Positions 27,204-35,722 of a DNA stretch of 64,000 bases are shown in pieces. The DNA comes from Fusobacterium ulcerans ATCC 49185. Its GTDB lineage: Bacteria; Fusobacteriota; Fusobacteriia; Fusobacteriales; Fusobacteriaceae. The position numbers were made by a program, and so were the translations under genes. The DNA lies in assembly GCF_900683735.1 (NCBI RefSeq), contig NZ_LR215979.1, forward strand, positions 1,488,001 through 1,552,000, read 5' to 3'. Under the pieces are notes generated by a model. That model saw only the letters and a list, made by a program, of their open reading frames with translations, ran no database searches and was not told the DNA's origin. Position 1 is the stretch's first letter; each line of letters opens with the position of its first letter.

Positions 27204-29176
27204 ATTGCATCTACCTCCGCCATAATTTGTTTATTTGAGAATCCTCTAAGGTCAATTGCTCCTGGACGGCAAGATACTGTACATCCTCCACATCCTTGAC
27301 ATAGTGCATCATTTACTGTTGCTACTAATCTTCTTACAACTTTTCCATGATCTCTGATATCAGTCATTTTTAGAGAGATAGCATCATATGGACACATCTG
27401 TGCACATTGACCACATCCACTGCATAGGTCAGTATTTACAGAAGATACACAAGGGTTATTTACAAGTTTATCTTTGCAAAGCAGAATTATTGCTTTTGCT
27501 GCTGCTGCACTGGCCTGTGCTACTGTTTCAGGAATATCTTTAGGTCCTTGGCAAGCTCCTGCTAAATATATTCCTGCTGAAGCAGTTTCTACTGGTTTAA
27601 GTTTTGGATGTGCCTCTGTAAAGAAATTGTTTGTATCTGTACTGATGTTAAGCTTTCTTTTTAAAGCTACTGCATCATCCTTAGCTCTTGTAGCTGCTGC
27701 CAGTACTACCATATCAGCATCTATAACAACTGTCTGCCCAGTAAGTGCATCTACACCATTTACCATTAATTTATCCCCTTCTGGGAATACTTTTCCAACC
27801 ATACCTTTGATATATTGAACTCCATATTCTTCGACTGCTCTTCTTTGGAACTCATCAAAGTTTTTACCAGGCGTTCTCACATCTATATAGAATACATATG
27901 CCTCAATATCTGGATATTTATCTCTAAGAAGCATTGCATGTTTTGCTGTATACATACAACAGATTTTTGAACAGTAAGGTTTTCCTCTGTCACTTGTATC
28001 TCTTGAACCAACACATTGTACAAAAACTACTTTTTTAGGTTTTGTATGATCTGAAGGTTTAAGGAATTTTCCATGAGTAGGTCCTGCTGCATTTGTAAGT
28101 CTTTCAAATTCCAGCGAAGTTATTACATTAGGGTGAGAATAATTATATTCACCTAACTTCTCAAGATTGATAAGGTCATATCCAGTAGCTACTACTATAG
28201 CTCCATATTTTTCTTCAATAATTTCATCTTTTTGAGTAAAATCTATGGCTTTTGCCATACAAAGTTTTTCACAGATCCCGCATTTTCCAGTTGCCATTTT
28301 TATACATTGAGTACTATCGATTACTGGTACATTAGGTACTGCCTGTGCAAATGCTTTATATATAGCTCCTCTTTTAGTTAGATTTTCTTCAAATTCATTT
28401 CCTGCTTTTCTTGAAGGACATTTTTCAACACAGATTCCACACCCTGTACATTTATCCATATCTACATAACGAGCTTTTTTCTTTATAGATACTGTAAAGT
28501 TTCCTACATAACCATTTACAGCTTCTATTTCACTGTATGTGTGTAAAGTGATGTTTGGATGCATAGAAGCATCAACCATCTTAGGTGTCAAAATACATGC
28601 TGAACAGTCAAGTGTAGGGAATGTCTTATCTAACTGAGCCATTTTTCCACCTATACTTGGCTGCTTCTCAACTATATCTACTTTGAATCCAGCATCAGCT
28701 ATATCAAGTGCTGTCTGTATACCAGCAATTCCCCCTCCAATTACTAATGCTCTTTTTTCTACTCCACTCTCTCCAGATACCAATGGAGCATTAAGAATAG
28801 CTTTTGCCACAGCAGCTTTTACAAGTGCTATTGCTTTTTCTGTTCCCTGCTCTTTATCTTTGTGTACCCATGAACAGTGTTCTCTTATATTTGCTATCTC
28901 AACAAGATATGGATTCAATCCAGCTTTTGCAGCTGCATTACGAAATGTTGTTTCATGCATTCTAGGAGAACATGAAGCAACTACTACTCTATCTAGGTTA
29001 TGCTCTTTTATAGCATCCTTTAATAAATTTTGCCCTATCTCTGAGCACATATATTGATAATTTGTTGAATAAACTACTCCAGGAATATCTTTTGCTACTT
29101 CAGATACTCTTTCTACATCTACAGTACCTGCTATATTATTCCCACACCAACAAACAAAAACTCCAACTCTTTGCAA
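27191..29176 (-). CDS. hdrA: HdrA, flavin-bifurcating subunit of heterodisulfide-reductase-like complex
   Basis: 661 residues. The order is: an N-terminal Cys domain (VCWCGNN, Cys44 in YMCSEIG, ASCSPRMHE), the FAD Rossmann motif VIGGGIAGIQTAL, a CTGCGICVEKCPSR cluster, FAD-domain cysteines in VQCVGSRD and YCSKICCMYTAKH, and two C-terminal ferredoxin motifs (CSGCGQCAQMCPYDA, CQGCGGCTVSCRPGA). This is a full-length HdrA, whose single FAD splits electron pairs between a high-potential acceptor and ferredoxin. The start is TTG at 29174-29176, fixed by GGAGG 7 bases upstream. It lies 24 bases after hdrC. Confidence 0.94.
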   Translation of the reverse strand: MQRVGVFVCWCGNNIAGTVDVERVSEVAKDIPGVVYSTNYQYMCSEIGQNLLKDAIKEHNLDRVVVASCSPRMHETTFRNAAAKAGLNPYLVEIANIREHCSWVHKDKEQGTEKAIALVKAAVAKAILNAPLVSGESGVEKRALVIGGGIAGIQTALDIADAGFKVDIVEKQPSIGGKMAQLDKTFPTLDCSACILTPKMVDASMHPNITLHTYSEIEAVNGYVGNFTVSIKKKARYVDMDKCTGCGICVEKCPSRKAGNEFEENLTKRGAIYKAFAQAVPNVPVIDSTQCIKMATGKCGICEKLCMAKAIDFTQKDEIIEEKYGAIVVATGYDLINLEKLGEYNYSHPNVITSLEFERLTNAAGPTHGKFLKPSDHTKPKKVVFVQCVGSRDTSDRGKPYCSKICCMYTAKHAMLLRDKYPDIEAYVFYIDVRTPGKNFDEFQRRAVEEYGVQYIKGMVGKVFPEGDKLMVNGVDALTGQTVVIDADMVVLAAATRAKDDAVALKRKLNISTDTNNFFTEAHPKLKPVETASAGIYLAGACQGPKDIPETVAQASAAAAKAIILLCKDKLVNNPCVSSVNTDLCSGCGQCAQMCPYDAISLKMTDIRDHGKVVRRLVATVNDALCQGCGGCTVSCRPGAIDLRGFSNKQIMAEVDAICRL

Positions 29177-29200
29177 TCTCTTTCCTCCTCACAAAACAGT

Positions 29201-29614
29201 TTATTTACTATACTTACGAAATGCACTAACAATGGCTTGTTGCGGCATCTTTTTATCTGACATTATTTCTGGTACATCCTCAGGAATCAATTTACTGCTT
29301 CCTTTTTTTCTTACAATAGTTAGACGAACTGCTTCCATCAATTTACAAAGATCTACATTTCTAGGACAACGAGAAGCACAAGTAAAACAAGAAGCACAAG
29401 TCCATATAGTTTTACTGTTTTTTATTGTTTCTACATCTCCCATTTGCAGATGTCTTATTACTTGATGAGGAAGTATGTCCATTCCATCAGTAGCAGGACA
29501 TCCAGCAGAACATTTTCCACACTGCATGCAATTTGCTGTTTTTTCCTTACTAATTTCCTCTATCGTAAGTACATCTTTTCTATCTTTATTGAAAACTACT
29601 TTATCTCTTTCCAA
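29201..29614 (-). CDS. hdrC: HdrC, iron-sulfur subunit
   Basis: 137 residues with two [4Fe-4S] motifs: CMQCGKCSAGCPATDG near residue 34 and CASCFTCASRCPRNVDL near residue 73. The length and the spacing are those of HdrC, which connects HdrA to HdrB. The intervening LPHQVIRHLQMGD is typical. The start is TTG at 29612-29614, preceded by GGGAGG; there is no ATG in the right place. It lies between hdrB and hdrA with gaps of 27 and 24 bases. Confidence 0.92.
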   Translation of the reverse strand: MERDKVVFNKDRKDVLTIEEISKEKTANCMQCGKCSAGCPATDGMDILPHQVIRHLQMGDVETIKNSKTIWTCASCFTCASRCPRNVDLCKLMEAVRLTIVRKKGSSKLIPEDVPEIMSDKKMPQQAIVSAFRKYSK

Positions 29615-29641
29615 TTTTTCCTCCCTGTCTTTAGAAATATC

Positions 29642-30412
29642 CTACTTAACTCCTAAAGCTTCAGCTAAAATCTCTGAAAAATAACTTACAGATGCTGTAT
29701 CTTTAAGTTCCAAGTTATACTTGCACAAAGGACAAGCTGTTACAATTTCCTCTGCTCCATTATCTAAAGCTGATTTTATTATCTTACTGCTCATTTTCTC
29801 TGTAAGTTCTTTATTATTTACAGCAAGATAAGCTCCACAGCATTCTGTTCTATATGGGTAAAGTACTGGAGTTCCTCCAAGTGCTTTTATGAAATTTTCT
29901 ATTATTGCTGGATTTTCTGGATCATCAAAGTTCATTGCTTTTTTAGGTTTTAAAAGCATACATCCATAATAAGCTGCTATTTTACGATTAAGAGGTTTTA
30001 CCACTTTCTCTGCTATCTTATCAAATCCTATTTCATCTCTTAACATTTCAAGATAGTGAATTACTTCTCCTTCTCCTGAGTAGTCATTTTCTAATTGAAG
30101 ATAATTATTTACTTTTTTTCTCATATCTTCATTAGATTTTAATTCTTCATTTGTTCTTTTTATCACATGATGACAAGCAGAACATATAGTCACAAGTTTC
30201 TCTCCCTTAGCATAAGAAGCTGCTAGACTTCTTACTGAAGAAAGTTTTGTAGCAATTTCATCTGAACCTAGTGGAAATACAGCCCCACAACATTGCCAAT
30301 CTTTCTGCTCTTCTAATTCTACACCTAGAGCAGCTGCTGAATCTAAGGCATATTTCTCAAGGTCTTGTGCTTTAGTTTTTAAAGTACAACCAGGGTAATA
30401 GCTAAATTTCAT
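29642..30412 (-). CDS. hdrB: HdrB, CCG-domain subunit with non-cubane iron-sulfur site
   Basis: 256 residues from ATG 30412, chosen because GGGAGGG lies upstream and family members begin at YYPGC; a longer reading from 30436 has no SD. Two CCG domains are complete: GCTLKT with WQCCGAVF and CSACHH in the first, and YGCMLL with TECCGAYL and CPLCKYN in the second. In methanogens these hold two [4Fe-4S] non-cubane clusters that cleave the CoM-CoB disulfide. Here, as in other bacteria, the acceptor is unknown; the downstream fumarate-reductase-like pair is the obvious candidate. It is the first gene of the operon, about 160 bases from its predicted start of transcription. Confidence 0.93.
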   Translation of the reverse strand: MKFSYYPGCTLKTKAQDLEKYALDSAAALGVELEEQKDWQCCGAVFPLGSDEIATKLSSVRSLAASYAKGEKLVTICSACHHVIKRTNEELKSNEDMRKKVNNYLQLENDYSGEGEVIHYLEMLRDEIGFDKIAEKVVKPLNRKIAAYYGCMLLKPKKAMNFDDPENPAIIENFIKALGGTPVLYPYRTECCGAYLAVNNKELTEKMSSKIIKSALDNGAEEIVTACPLCKYNLELKDTASVSYFSEILAEALGVK

Positions 30413-30576
30413 TTCTTCTCTTCCCTCCCTATTCATTAAATTAAATTTCTTTAATTCCTATGTTTTGTAAAAAAACTTTTTATTTACTGTATTTTTTAAA
30501 ACCATTTTTCAATTTATGAACTATTTTAGAAATCAAAGTTTTAATTATGGACTTAATATATTAATATATTAATATA

Positions 30577-30605
30577 TTTATAATATATTGTGCACGATAT
30601 GTCAA
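30577..30605 (-). promoter_or_regulatory. Sigma-70 promoter of the hdr-flx-frd operon with a near-palindrome in the spacer
   Basis: Minus-strand -35 TTGACA (30600-30605), 17-base spacer, -10 TATAAA (30577-30582). The spacer contains ATCGTGCACAAT (30587-30598), a palindrome but for one pair, a possible operator. Three TTAATATA units lie just downstream (about 30552-30577). Confidence 0.75.
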
Positions 30606-30956
30606 ATGTTTTTTTATTTTTTTACAGATTTTTCCACTGATTAAGAAATAATATTTTCTTCACTAAAAAAAATATTATGAGAAAAGTCCAGCATATTTGA
30701 CATTAAAATAAATCTCAATTTAAAATATAATAAATTTTTAGAGGGATTTCATCTCTTTAATTTTTCCTTGGAGTTTAAAATTAAAAAATTTAATATCAAT
30801 TTTTTAACTATTCTTTTTCTTGAATAACAAATGTCAATTTTACTTTTAAAACCTTTCAAAAAAAAAAATTAATTACAAGGAGTTCATAACTTTTTCAATT
30901 ATATTGCAGAATATATAATAAGAAAGAATAATTGTAGTTAAATTATGACTGAAAAT

Positions 30957-30983
30957 AAGCTAGACTAGATTTTAGAAATTATC
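30957..30983 (+). repeat. Dispersed ~30-bp A+T-rich sequence, copy c
   Basis: Plus-strand AAGCTAGACTAGATTTTAGA and the next six bases match copy a with three transitions in 24 positions. It lies about 165 bases before the DUF2628 gene. Confidence 0.45.
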
Positions 30984-31084
30984 ATGCATAGAAAAATTCA
31001 AATTTTTTTTAGATTTTAATTCCTCATTTATTATATTTATTTCTTCTAAAAAACTAACATTTATATATTTTTGTAGTCCAAAAT

Positions 31085-31113
31085 TTGACTTGTTTTTCTA
31101 TTTTTGTTATAAT
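31085..31113 (+). promoter_or_regulatory. Sigma-70 promoter of the DUF2628 gene
   Basis: TTGACT (31085-31090), 17-base spacer, TATAAT (31108-31113), about 37 bases before the ATG. Confidence 0.8.
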
Positions 31114-31149
31114 TGATTATATATAGAGCTTTTTAGAAGGAGAGATACT

Positions 31150-31563
31150 ATGAAAAATCCATTACTAATAGAAGATATTGAATTTATAGAAAGTAATATA
31201 GAATCTTTCCAAGAACATGTTGGAAACAGTTTCAATCATTATATGAATGAATGGCTTTCTGACAATGTAAAATTTAATTTCTGGGCATTTTTTCTTGCTC
31301 CTTTCTGGTTGGGATACAAAGGTCTTTACGAATATGCTATTCTATATATAATATTTATTAATGCTACCTCAGATCATCTTCCATCAGTTTACTTGGCATT
31401 TCTTTTTCTTTTTCCTACCTACTTAGGTTTCAAAGGAAATATCTTATATTTTGAAAAGGTAAAAAATAATATAAAAAAAGGAAGACAAGTAAGTGGAGGA
31501 ATGATAGGAGTTCTTATAGTTATTCTATTCCAACTGTTTATTTTTAATGTCTTTTACAACTAA
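31150..31563 (+). CDS. DUF2628-family small membrane protein
   Basis: 137 residues. A hydrophilic N-terminus of about 40 residues is followed by the DUF2628 signature FNFWAFFLAPFWLGYKGLYE and three hydrophobic stretches (about 40-58, 62-100 and 118-135). The family is widespread and of unknown function; proteins are thought to sit in the inner membrane. The gene stands alone, with its own consensus promoter, a good SD (AAGGAG) and a terminator, so it is an independent unit. Nothing in its neighbours indicates a role. Confidence 0.8.
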   Translation: MKNPLLIEDIEFIESNIESFQEHVGNSFNHYMNEWLSDNVKFNFWAFFLAPFWLGYKGLYEYAILYIIFINATSDHLPSVYLAFLFLFPTYLGFKGNILYFEKVKNNIKKGRQVSGGMIGVLIVILFQLFIFNVFYN

Positions 31564-31585
31564 ATATTATTAATTCTAATAAATA

Positions 31586-31626
31586 AAAAATGAGTGACTA
31601 GTTATTAAATTAATCACTCATTTTTA
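31586..31626. terminator. Bidirectional intrinsic terminator
   Basis: Perfect 12-bp arms AAAAATGAGTGA and TCACTCATTTTT with a 17-base interval. It ends the DUF2628 unit on the plus strand and can stop minus-strand transcription coming from gntR. Confidence 0.75.
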
Positions 31627-31628
31627 AA

Positions 31629-31820
31629 TTACTTATTATTTTTATAAAAATCTCTCATTTTATGTGTAGCTATATATGCATATCTTGTTGGAAGTGGTAT
31701 ATGACTTTCTTTTTCAACCAGCAGCATTATTATTTTAATAGCTGTTTCTAATTTCATACAATTACCTACAAATACAAATACTAGTTTTACTCCTTTATGA
31801 GTTTTTAAAGATGCACTACA
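31629..31820 (-). pseudogene. C-terminal remnant of endonuclease V (deoxyinosine 3'-endonuclease)
   Basis: An open stretch of 63 codons ending in TAA (31629-31631) has no usable start. Its translation resembles the end of endonuclease V (Nfi): KLVFVFVGNCMKLETAIKII corresponds to the segment after the conserved SPGH-like motif, and LPTRYAYIATHKMR to the terminal LPEPTRLAH-type motif. The upstream two thirds, including the catalytic acidic residues, are absent; the frame runs instead into the end of the gntR gene. I judge it a truncated relic. The family assignment is by eye only. Confidence 0.5.
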
Positions 31821-31840
31821 TACTTTATTTTTACTATATC

Positions 31841-32524
31841 TTATTTAAAATAAAATGGATATTCTTCAATAAAGTATTCAAGTTTTGCTGGTAATCTCGA
31901 AAAATGCTCATTAAGCAGTTCATGAACTTTATCTTTTTTCTTGCTTTTAATAATGTCTAATATCTTCAAATGACTCTCTTGAATAAAATTATCTTTTATC
32001 TTATTAGACGAATTTAATACTCTCACTCTTTGATAATCAAAAAAATTGTCTGTAGTTACTTTAAATAAGTCTTTATATCCTACTCCCTCAAATATCATTT
32101 GGTGAAACTCCACATCAAGTTTATGAAATTCAACATAATCTCTAGTAGTATCAAGAATAAATTTCTGCTTTACAAGATTATCTTCTAACCTTTTCAAATG
32201 CTCTTTTGGAAAATTATCACAAGCTAGTTGTATCATTTTCTCTTCCACACAAATTCTTAACATTCTTCCATCTTCAAATCTATCTTTATCTATTTTAGTG
32301 ACAAAAGTTCCACTTTGAGGAAGAGTTTCTATTAATCCATCATGCTTTAAAAGAATAAGTGCCTCTCTAATAGGTGTACGGCTCATATTAAGAGAATGGA
32401 ACAAATCAATTTCACGAAGTTCCTCTCCTGGTTTTAAATCAAGTCTAAGTATATTCTCCTTCAATATTTTGTATGCAAAACTAGAATTTGTTTTACCCAT
32501 TATATCGTCGTATATCTTCAGCAC
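31841..32524 (-). CDS. GntR-family regulator with FCD ligand-binding domain (FadR subgroup)
   Basis: 227 residues. The N-terminal winged helix reads LKPGEELREIDLFHSLNMSR and TPIREALILLKHDGLIE, a clear GntR signature. The FCD all-helical domain follows, with metal-ligand-like Asp and His residues in LDVEFHQMIFE and FIQESHLKILD. The start is GTG at 32522-32524 with AGAGG upstream. FadR-group members sense organic acids. It has its own promoter downstream of thiE, and its gene lies 1.4 kb from the hdr-flx-frd promoter, which makes control of that dicarboxylate-linked operon a fair guess but no more. Confidence 0.88.
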   Translation of the reverse strand: MLKIYDDIMGKTNSSFAYKILKENILRLDLKPGEELREIDLFHSLNMSRTPIREALILLKHDGLIETLPQSGTFVTKIDKDRFEDGRMLRICVEEKMIQLACDNFPKEHLKRLEDNLVKQKFILDTTRDYVEFHKLDVEFHQMIFEGVGYKDLFKVTTDNFFDYQRVRVLNSSNKIKDNFIQESHLKILDIIKSKKKDKVHELLNEHFSRLPAKLEYFIEEYPFYFK

Positions 32525-32567
32525 AAAATACCTCTTTTCTTAAAGTTAATTTATTATCTCTTGTTAT

Positions 32568-32596
32568 ACTCTAATACTTAATTAACTAATTGTCAA
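32568..32596 (-). promoter_or_regulatory. Promoter of the GntR-family gene
   Basis: Minus-strand TTGACA (32591-32596), 17-base spacer, TAGAGT (32568-32573), 44 bases before the GTG start. The plus-strand 10-mer TATACTCTAA over the -10 also occurs in the promoter of the Nfn gene (49824-49832 region). Confidence 0.55.
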
Positions 32597-32674
32597 GAGG
32601 CTTAAACCATTGAAATAATATATCATACACAAAAGAAAGAAAAAATATTATCTCAAAATCTAACTAAATGACAA

Positions 32675-33310
32675 TTATTTTTTCAAAATTTTATTATTAA
32701 GATATATAATTTTTTTGCATATATTCTCTGCTCCTACAATATCACTTACAAGACATATCCTTTTAGCCCCTCTATTTATTATTTCATCTATATTATAATC
32801 CTTTATTCCTCCGATAGCGATAAATGGTAAATAAAGATTCTTTACAGCAAATTCTAAATATTCCAATCCCACTGGAGCAGTATCTTTTGTTGTTGTTGGA
32901 AATATAGGCCCTACTCCAATATAGTCTACATCTTCATTATTGTATGCCTCCATCCCCTGTTCTTCAGAATGAGTAGATAAACCTATAATTTTATTCTCTC
33001 CTATAAGCTTTCTCACATCAGCTGGCTTCATATCCTCCTGTCCTACATGTACTCCATCAGCATCTACCAGCATAGCAATAGCTACATCATCATTTACTAT
33101 GAAAAGCACATTGTTTTTTCTACAGAGTTCTCTTATAACTTTTGCCTCTTCCACTTTTTCTCTTGAATTTTTTCTTTTATCTCTGTATTGAACTATTTTA
33201 ATTCCACCTTTTATCATTTCCTCTACACATTGATAATTACTTTTTCCATTGGCAAAATTATCTCCAGTTATTCCATATAATCCTTCTGGTATATCTTTTC
33301 TATTCCTCAA
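32675..33310 (-). CDS. thiE: Thiamin-phosphate synthase
   Basis: Couples HMP-pyrophosphate with the thiazole phosphate to give thiamin phosphate. The TIM barrel of about 211 residues shows QYRDKRKN, the DD-containing LFIVNDDVAIAMLVDADGVH, GQEDM, GLSTHS, YIGVGPIFPTTTKD and AIGGI. The start is set at TTG 33308-33310, which has SD GAGGTGG 6 bases upstream; a GTG at 33319 lies inside that SD. It overlaps the end of thiF and is the last gene of the thiC-S-G-H-F-E operon. Confidence 0.94.
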   Translation of the reverse strand: MRNRKDIPEGLYGITGDNFANGKSNYQCVEEMIKGGIKIVQYRDKRKNSREKVEEAKVIRELCRKNNVLFIVNDDVAIAMLVDADGVHVGQEDMKPADVRKLIGENKIIGLSTHSEEQGMEAYNNEDVDYIGVGPIFPTTTKDTAPVGLEYLEFAVKNLYLPFIAIGGIKDYNIDEIINRGAKRICLVSDIVGAENICKKIIYLNNKILKK

Positions 33311-33842
33311 TATATCCACCTCTTTTTAAAGCTATCTCTGCCATAAGAGCAGATATTATCCCCACCTTATGAGAATATGTTTTGTATATAGAAATATCTT
33401 TTTTAAAATCTCCTACTATGTACAGATTCTTTCCTGCTTCTTTCACTTGGATTTCCTTACAGTCATAACTGGCTATCCCTGAAGCAGATATTATCAATTT
33501 TCCTAAAGGATACAACTCTTCTACAAGCATACTTTTATACTCTTTTTTATCAAAGCCTTCTATTATTATATCACAGTCTTGAAAAAATTCTTTTATATTT
33601 GCTCTTTCAAATTTAATGATTTTATATTGAAAATCACCATTAGGGTTTATCCTTTTCAAATTTTCATATAACATCTCTGCTTTATATTTTCCTAGCTGAT
33701 CTTTAAAATAAAACTGTCTGTTGAGATTTGATTCCTCAATGACATCAAAATCTCCAAATTTTAATTCTTTTACACCTGATCTCACAAGATGAACAGCGGT
33801 ATTAGAACCTATTCCACCTGTTCCTGCTATTCCTATTCTCAT
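33300..33842 (-). CDS. thiF: ThiS adenylyltransferase, short ThiF form
   Basis: Activates the C-terminus of ThiS as an acyl-adenylate for sulfur transfer. At 180 residues this is the short form common in anaerobes. The nucleotide loop GTGGIGSNTAVHLVRSG, the Arg-finger region NLNRQFYF, and DIIIEGFDKKEYK are present. The C-terminal zinc CxxC pairs of the long E. coli ThiF/MoeB form are missing. It overlaps thiH by four bases upstream and thiE downstream. Confidence 0.9.
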   Translation of the reverse strand: MRIGIAGTGGIGSNTAVHLVRSGVKELKFGDFDVIEESNLNRQFYFKDQLGKYKAEMLYENLKRINPNGDFQYKIIKFERANIKEFFQDCDIIIEGFDKKEYKSMLVEELYPLGKLIISASGIASYDCKEIQVKEAGKNLYIVGDFKKDISIYKTYSHKVGIISALMAEIALKRGGYIEE

Positions 33843-34945
33843 ACTAATGTCTCCCAGTCTTTATATACTACTTCCAAACCTCTTCCTCTTATAGCTCTCA
33901 CTATCTCTTCTACATCTCTGTTGTCAGTTATATCAAATTGAGCTGTAGATTCATTTTCATGTGAATATCCTCCTACTTCTGTTTTTGAACCAGCAGAAAA
34001 TTTAGTTACTCCCAAGGCTACAATATTATCTCTCATTACTGCACTCTCTCTAGTTGAAAGAGTTATCCCTGCCTTTGGCTGAAATATTCTGTTAGCAAGA
34101 AGTATCTGTACAAAAGTCAAATCATCTACTGCATAGCTGTCTTTCAAATTTCCTTCTGCTTCATTTACTCTTGGAAAAGATATACTGAATTCACTGTTAG
34201 GATAGTTTTCCATAAGATATTTCAGATGAAGTCCTGTCTTAAAAGCATCACTTCTAATTCCTCCCAATCCAAGCAAAGCCCCTATTCCAATAGTTCTAAT
34301 TCCTGCTTTTGCACCTCTCTCAGGTGTATCCAGACGATATTTAAAGTTTCTCTTCTCTCCAGAAAGATGTACCTGTTCATATCTTTTTTCATCATATGTT
34401 TCTTGATATACAGTAAGTCCATCTAATCCGTCTTCTACTAAATATCTATAATCTTCTTCATCTAAAGGCATAACTTCTATTGAAACAGAGGAAAAATATT
34501 TTTTTAATACATCTATTCCACCTTTAAGGTATTCTTTATCCACTAATCCCTTTGCCTCTCCTGTAAGAAGAAGTATATTTCCTATTCCTGTCTTAGCTAT
34601 TTCCTGTGCCTCATGTTCTATTTCTTCAAATTTCATATGTCTTCTTTTTATATGATTCTTTTTTGAAAAACCACAATAGACGCAATTGCTTGTACAGTAA
34701 TTAGAAACATATATAGGAAGATACAGCCCTATTACATTTCCAAAATGCTGTCTTGTAAGTTTTGCAGCCTTTACTGCCATTTCTTCCAGATGGTTTTGTG
34801 CTTTAGGAGAAAGAAGATTTAAATAATCATAAACACTTAATCTATTTTTCTTTATACTTTCTCTTATATCATCATCTGTAACATTAGAAAAATAATTTTC
34901 AAAGTCGAAATCTTTCCATTTTACAAGTTCATCATAATAGCTCAC
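33839..34945 (-). CDS. thiH: 2-iminoacetate synthase (tyrosine lyase)
   Basis: Radical SAM enzyme that cleaves tyrosine to dehydroglycine for thiazole synthesis, the oxygen-sensitive route used by anaerobes instead of ThiO. It has 368 residues, with the cluster motif CTSNCVYCGF near residue 82, followed by LLTGEAKG and the C-terminal SAGSKTEVGGYSHE. The start is GTG at 34943-34945, with AGAGGTG upstream. It begins directly after the thiG stop and overlaps thiF by four bases. Confidence 0.95.
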   Translation of the reverse strand: MSYYDELVKWKDFDFENYFSNVTDDDIRESIKKNRLSVYDYLNLLSPKAQNHLEEMAVKAAKLTRQHFGNVIGLYLPIYVSNYCTSNCVYCGFSKKNHIKRRHMKFEEIEHEAQEIAKTGIGNILLLTGEAKGLVDKEYLKGGIDVLKKYFSSVSIEVMPLDEEDYRYLVEDGLDGLTVYQETYDEKRYEQVHLSGEKRNFKYRLDTPERGAKAGIRTIGIGALLGLGGIRSDAFKTGLHLKYLMENYPNSEFSISFPRVNEAEGNLKDSYAVDDLTFVQILLANRIFQPKAGITLSTRESAVMRDNIVALGVTKFSAGSKTEVGGYSHENESTAQFDITDNRDVEEIVRAIRGRGLEVVYKDWETLV

Positions 34946-35722
34946 TTATTTGTCACCTCTGAAAAGAAATCCAGTTAATGGAGATGATGCACTGGCATAT
35001 TTCTTTTCCTCAGCAATTTTTGCAAGAAAAGCTTCTCTTCCAGCCTCTACAGCTAATGCAAAAGCTCGTCCCATTTTTACTGGATCCTGAGCTGTAGCTA
35101 TTGCTGTATTTACAAGAACAGCATCACATCCCATCTCCATAGCTATTGCTGCATCAGATGGTCTTCCTATTCCTGCATCTACTATAATAGGCACTCTGTT
35201 GTTTTCCAGCATCATTTCAATAAGAGGCTTAGTTACTATTCCCCTATTAGAACCAATAGGTGAACCTAAAGGCATAACTGCTGCTGCTCCTGCATCTTCC
35301 ATTCTCTTTGCAGCTATAAGGTCAGGCATCATATATGGAAGTACAATAAATCCTTCATCAGCTAATATTTTTGTAGCCTTTATTGTTTCAGAATTATCTG
35401 GCATAAGATATTGAGAATCATTGATTATCTCTATCTTTATAAAATCACCGCATCCAGCTTCTCTTGCTATTCTCGCTATCTTTACAGCTTCCTCTGCTGT
35501 TCTTGCTCCTGACGTATTAGGAAGAAGAGTTATATGTTTAGGAATATAATTTAATATATTTTCTTTAGGATTTTGAAAATTTATTCTTCTTAATGCCATA
35601 GTTATTATTTGTGACCTGCTGGCTTCCAACATAGGAGCTACTAGATTTTTATCTGAAAATTTTCCAGTACCTGTAAGAAGTCTGCTTCCAAATTCATGTC
35701 CTTTTAATATAAACTTATCCAT
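34946..35722 (-). CDS. thiG: Thiazole synthase
   Basis: Assembles the thiazole ring from deoxyxylulose phosphate, iminoacetate and ThiS thiocarboxylate. The start at ATG 35722 follows GGAAGG; an in-frame ATG at 35761 has no SD. The 258 residues include LLTGTGKF, the Schiff-base Lys in [42 protein letters not shown] and [10 protein letters not shown]. It is separated from thiS by an unusual 370-base gap, whereas all other gaps of the operon are short. Confidence 0.96.
   Translation of the reverse strand: MDKFILKGHEFGSRLLTGTGKFSDKNLVAPMLEASRSQIITMALRRINFQNPKENILNYIPKHITLLPNTSGARTAEEAVKIARIAREAGCGDFIKIEIINDSQYLMPDNSETIKATKILADEGFIVLPYMMPDLIAAKRMEDAGAAAVMPLGSPIGSNRGIVTKPLIEMMLENNRVPIIVDAGIGRPSDAAIAMEMGCDAVLVNTAIATAQDPVKMGRAFALAVEAGREAFLAKIAEEKKYASASSPLTGFLFRGDK

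Larger units (their letters stand above)
30413..31149. other. Long A+T-rich intergenic region between hdrB and the DUF2628 gene
   Basis: The 737 bases hold the hdrB promoter, repeat copy c and the DUF2628 promoter. An inverted repeat ATAATATTTT/AAAATATTAT lies near 30646-30676, and TTAAAAAATT/AATTTTTTAA near 30784-30810. A plus-strand TTGACA (30697-30702) with TAAAAT 18 bases on could be another promoter. I see no ORF with an SD and no clear structured RNA. Confidence 0.5.

Noticed and set aside
30587-30598. Rex, FNR or Crp operator in the hdrB promoter
   Set aside because: The near-palindrome ATCGTGCACAAT lacks the spacing of TTGTGA-N6-TCACAA or TTGAT-N4-ATCAA sites, so no regulator is named.
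30690-30840. Second small RNA from the plus-strand TTGACA near 30697
   Set aside because: The -10 match is weak and no terminator with a T-run follows; only A+T-rich inverted repeats are seen.
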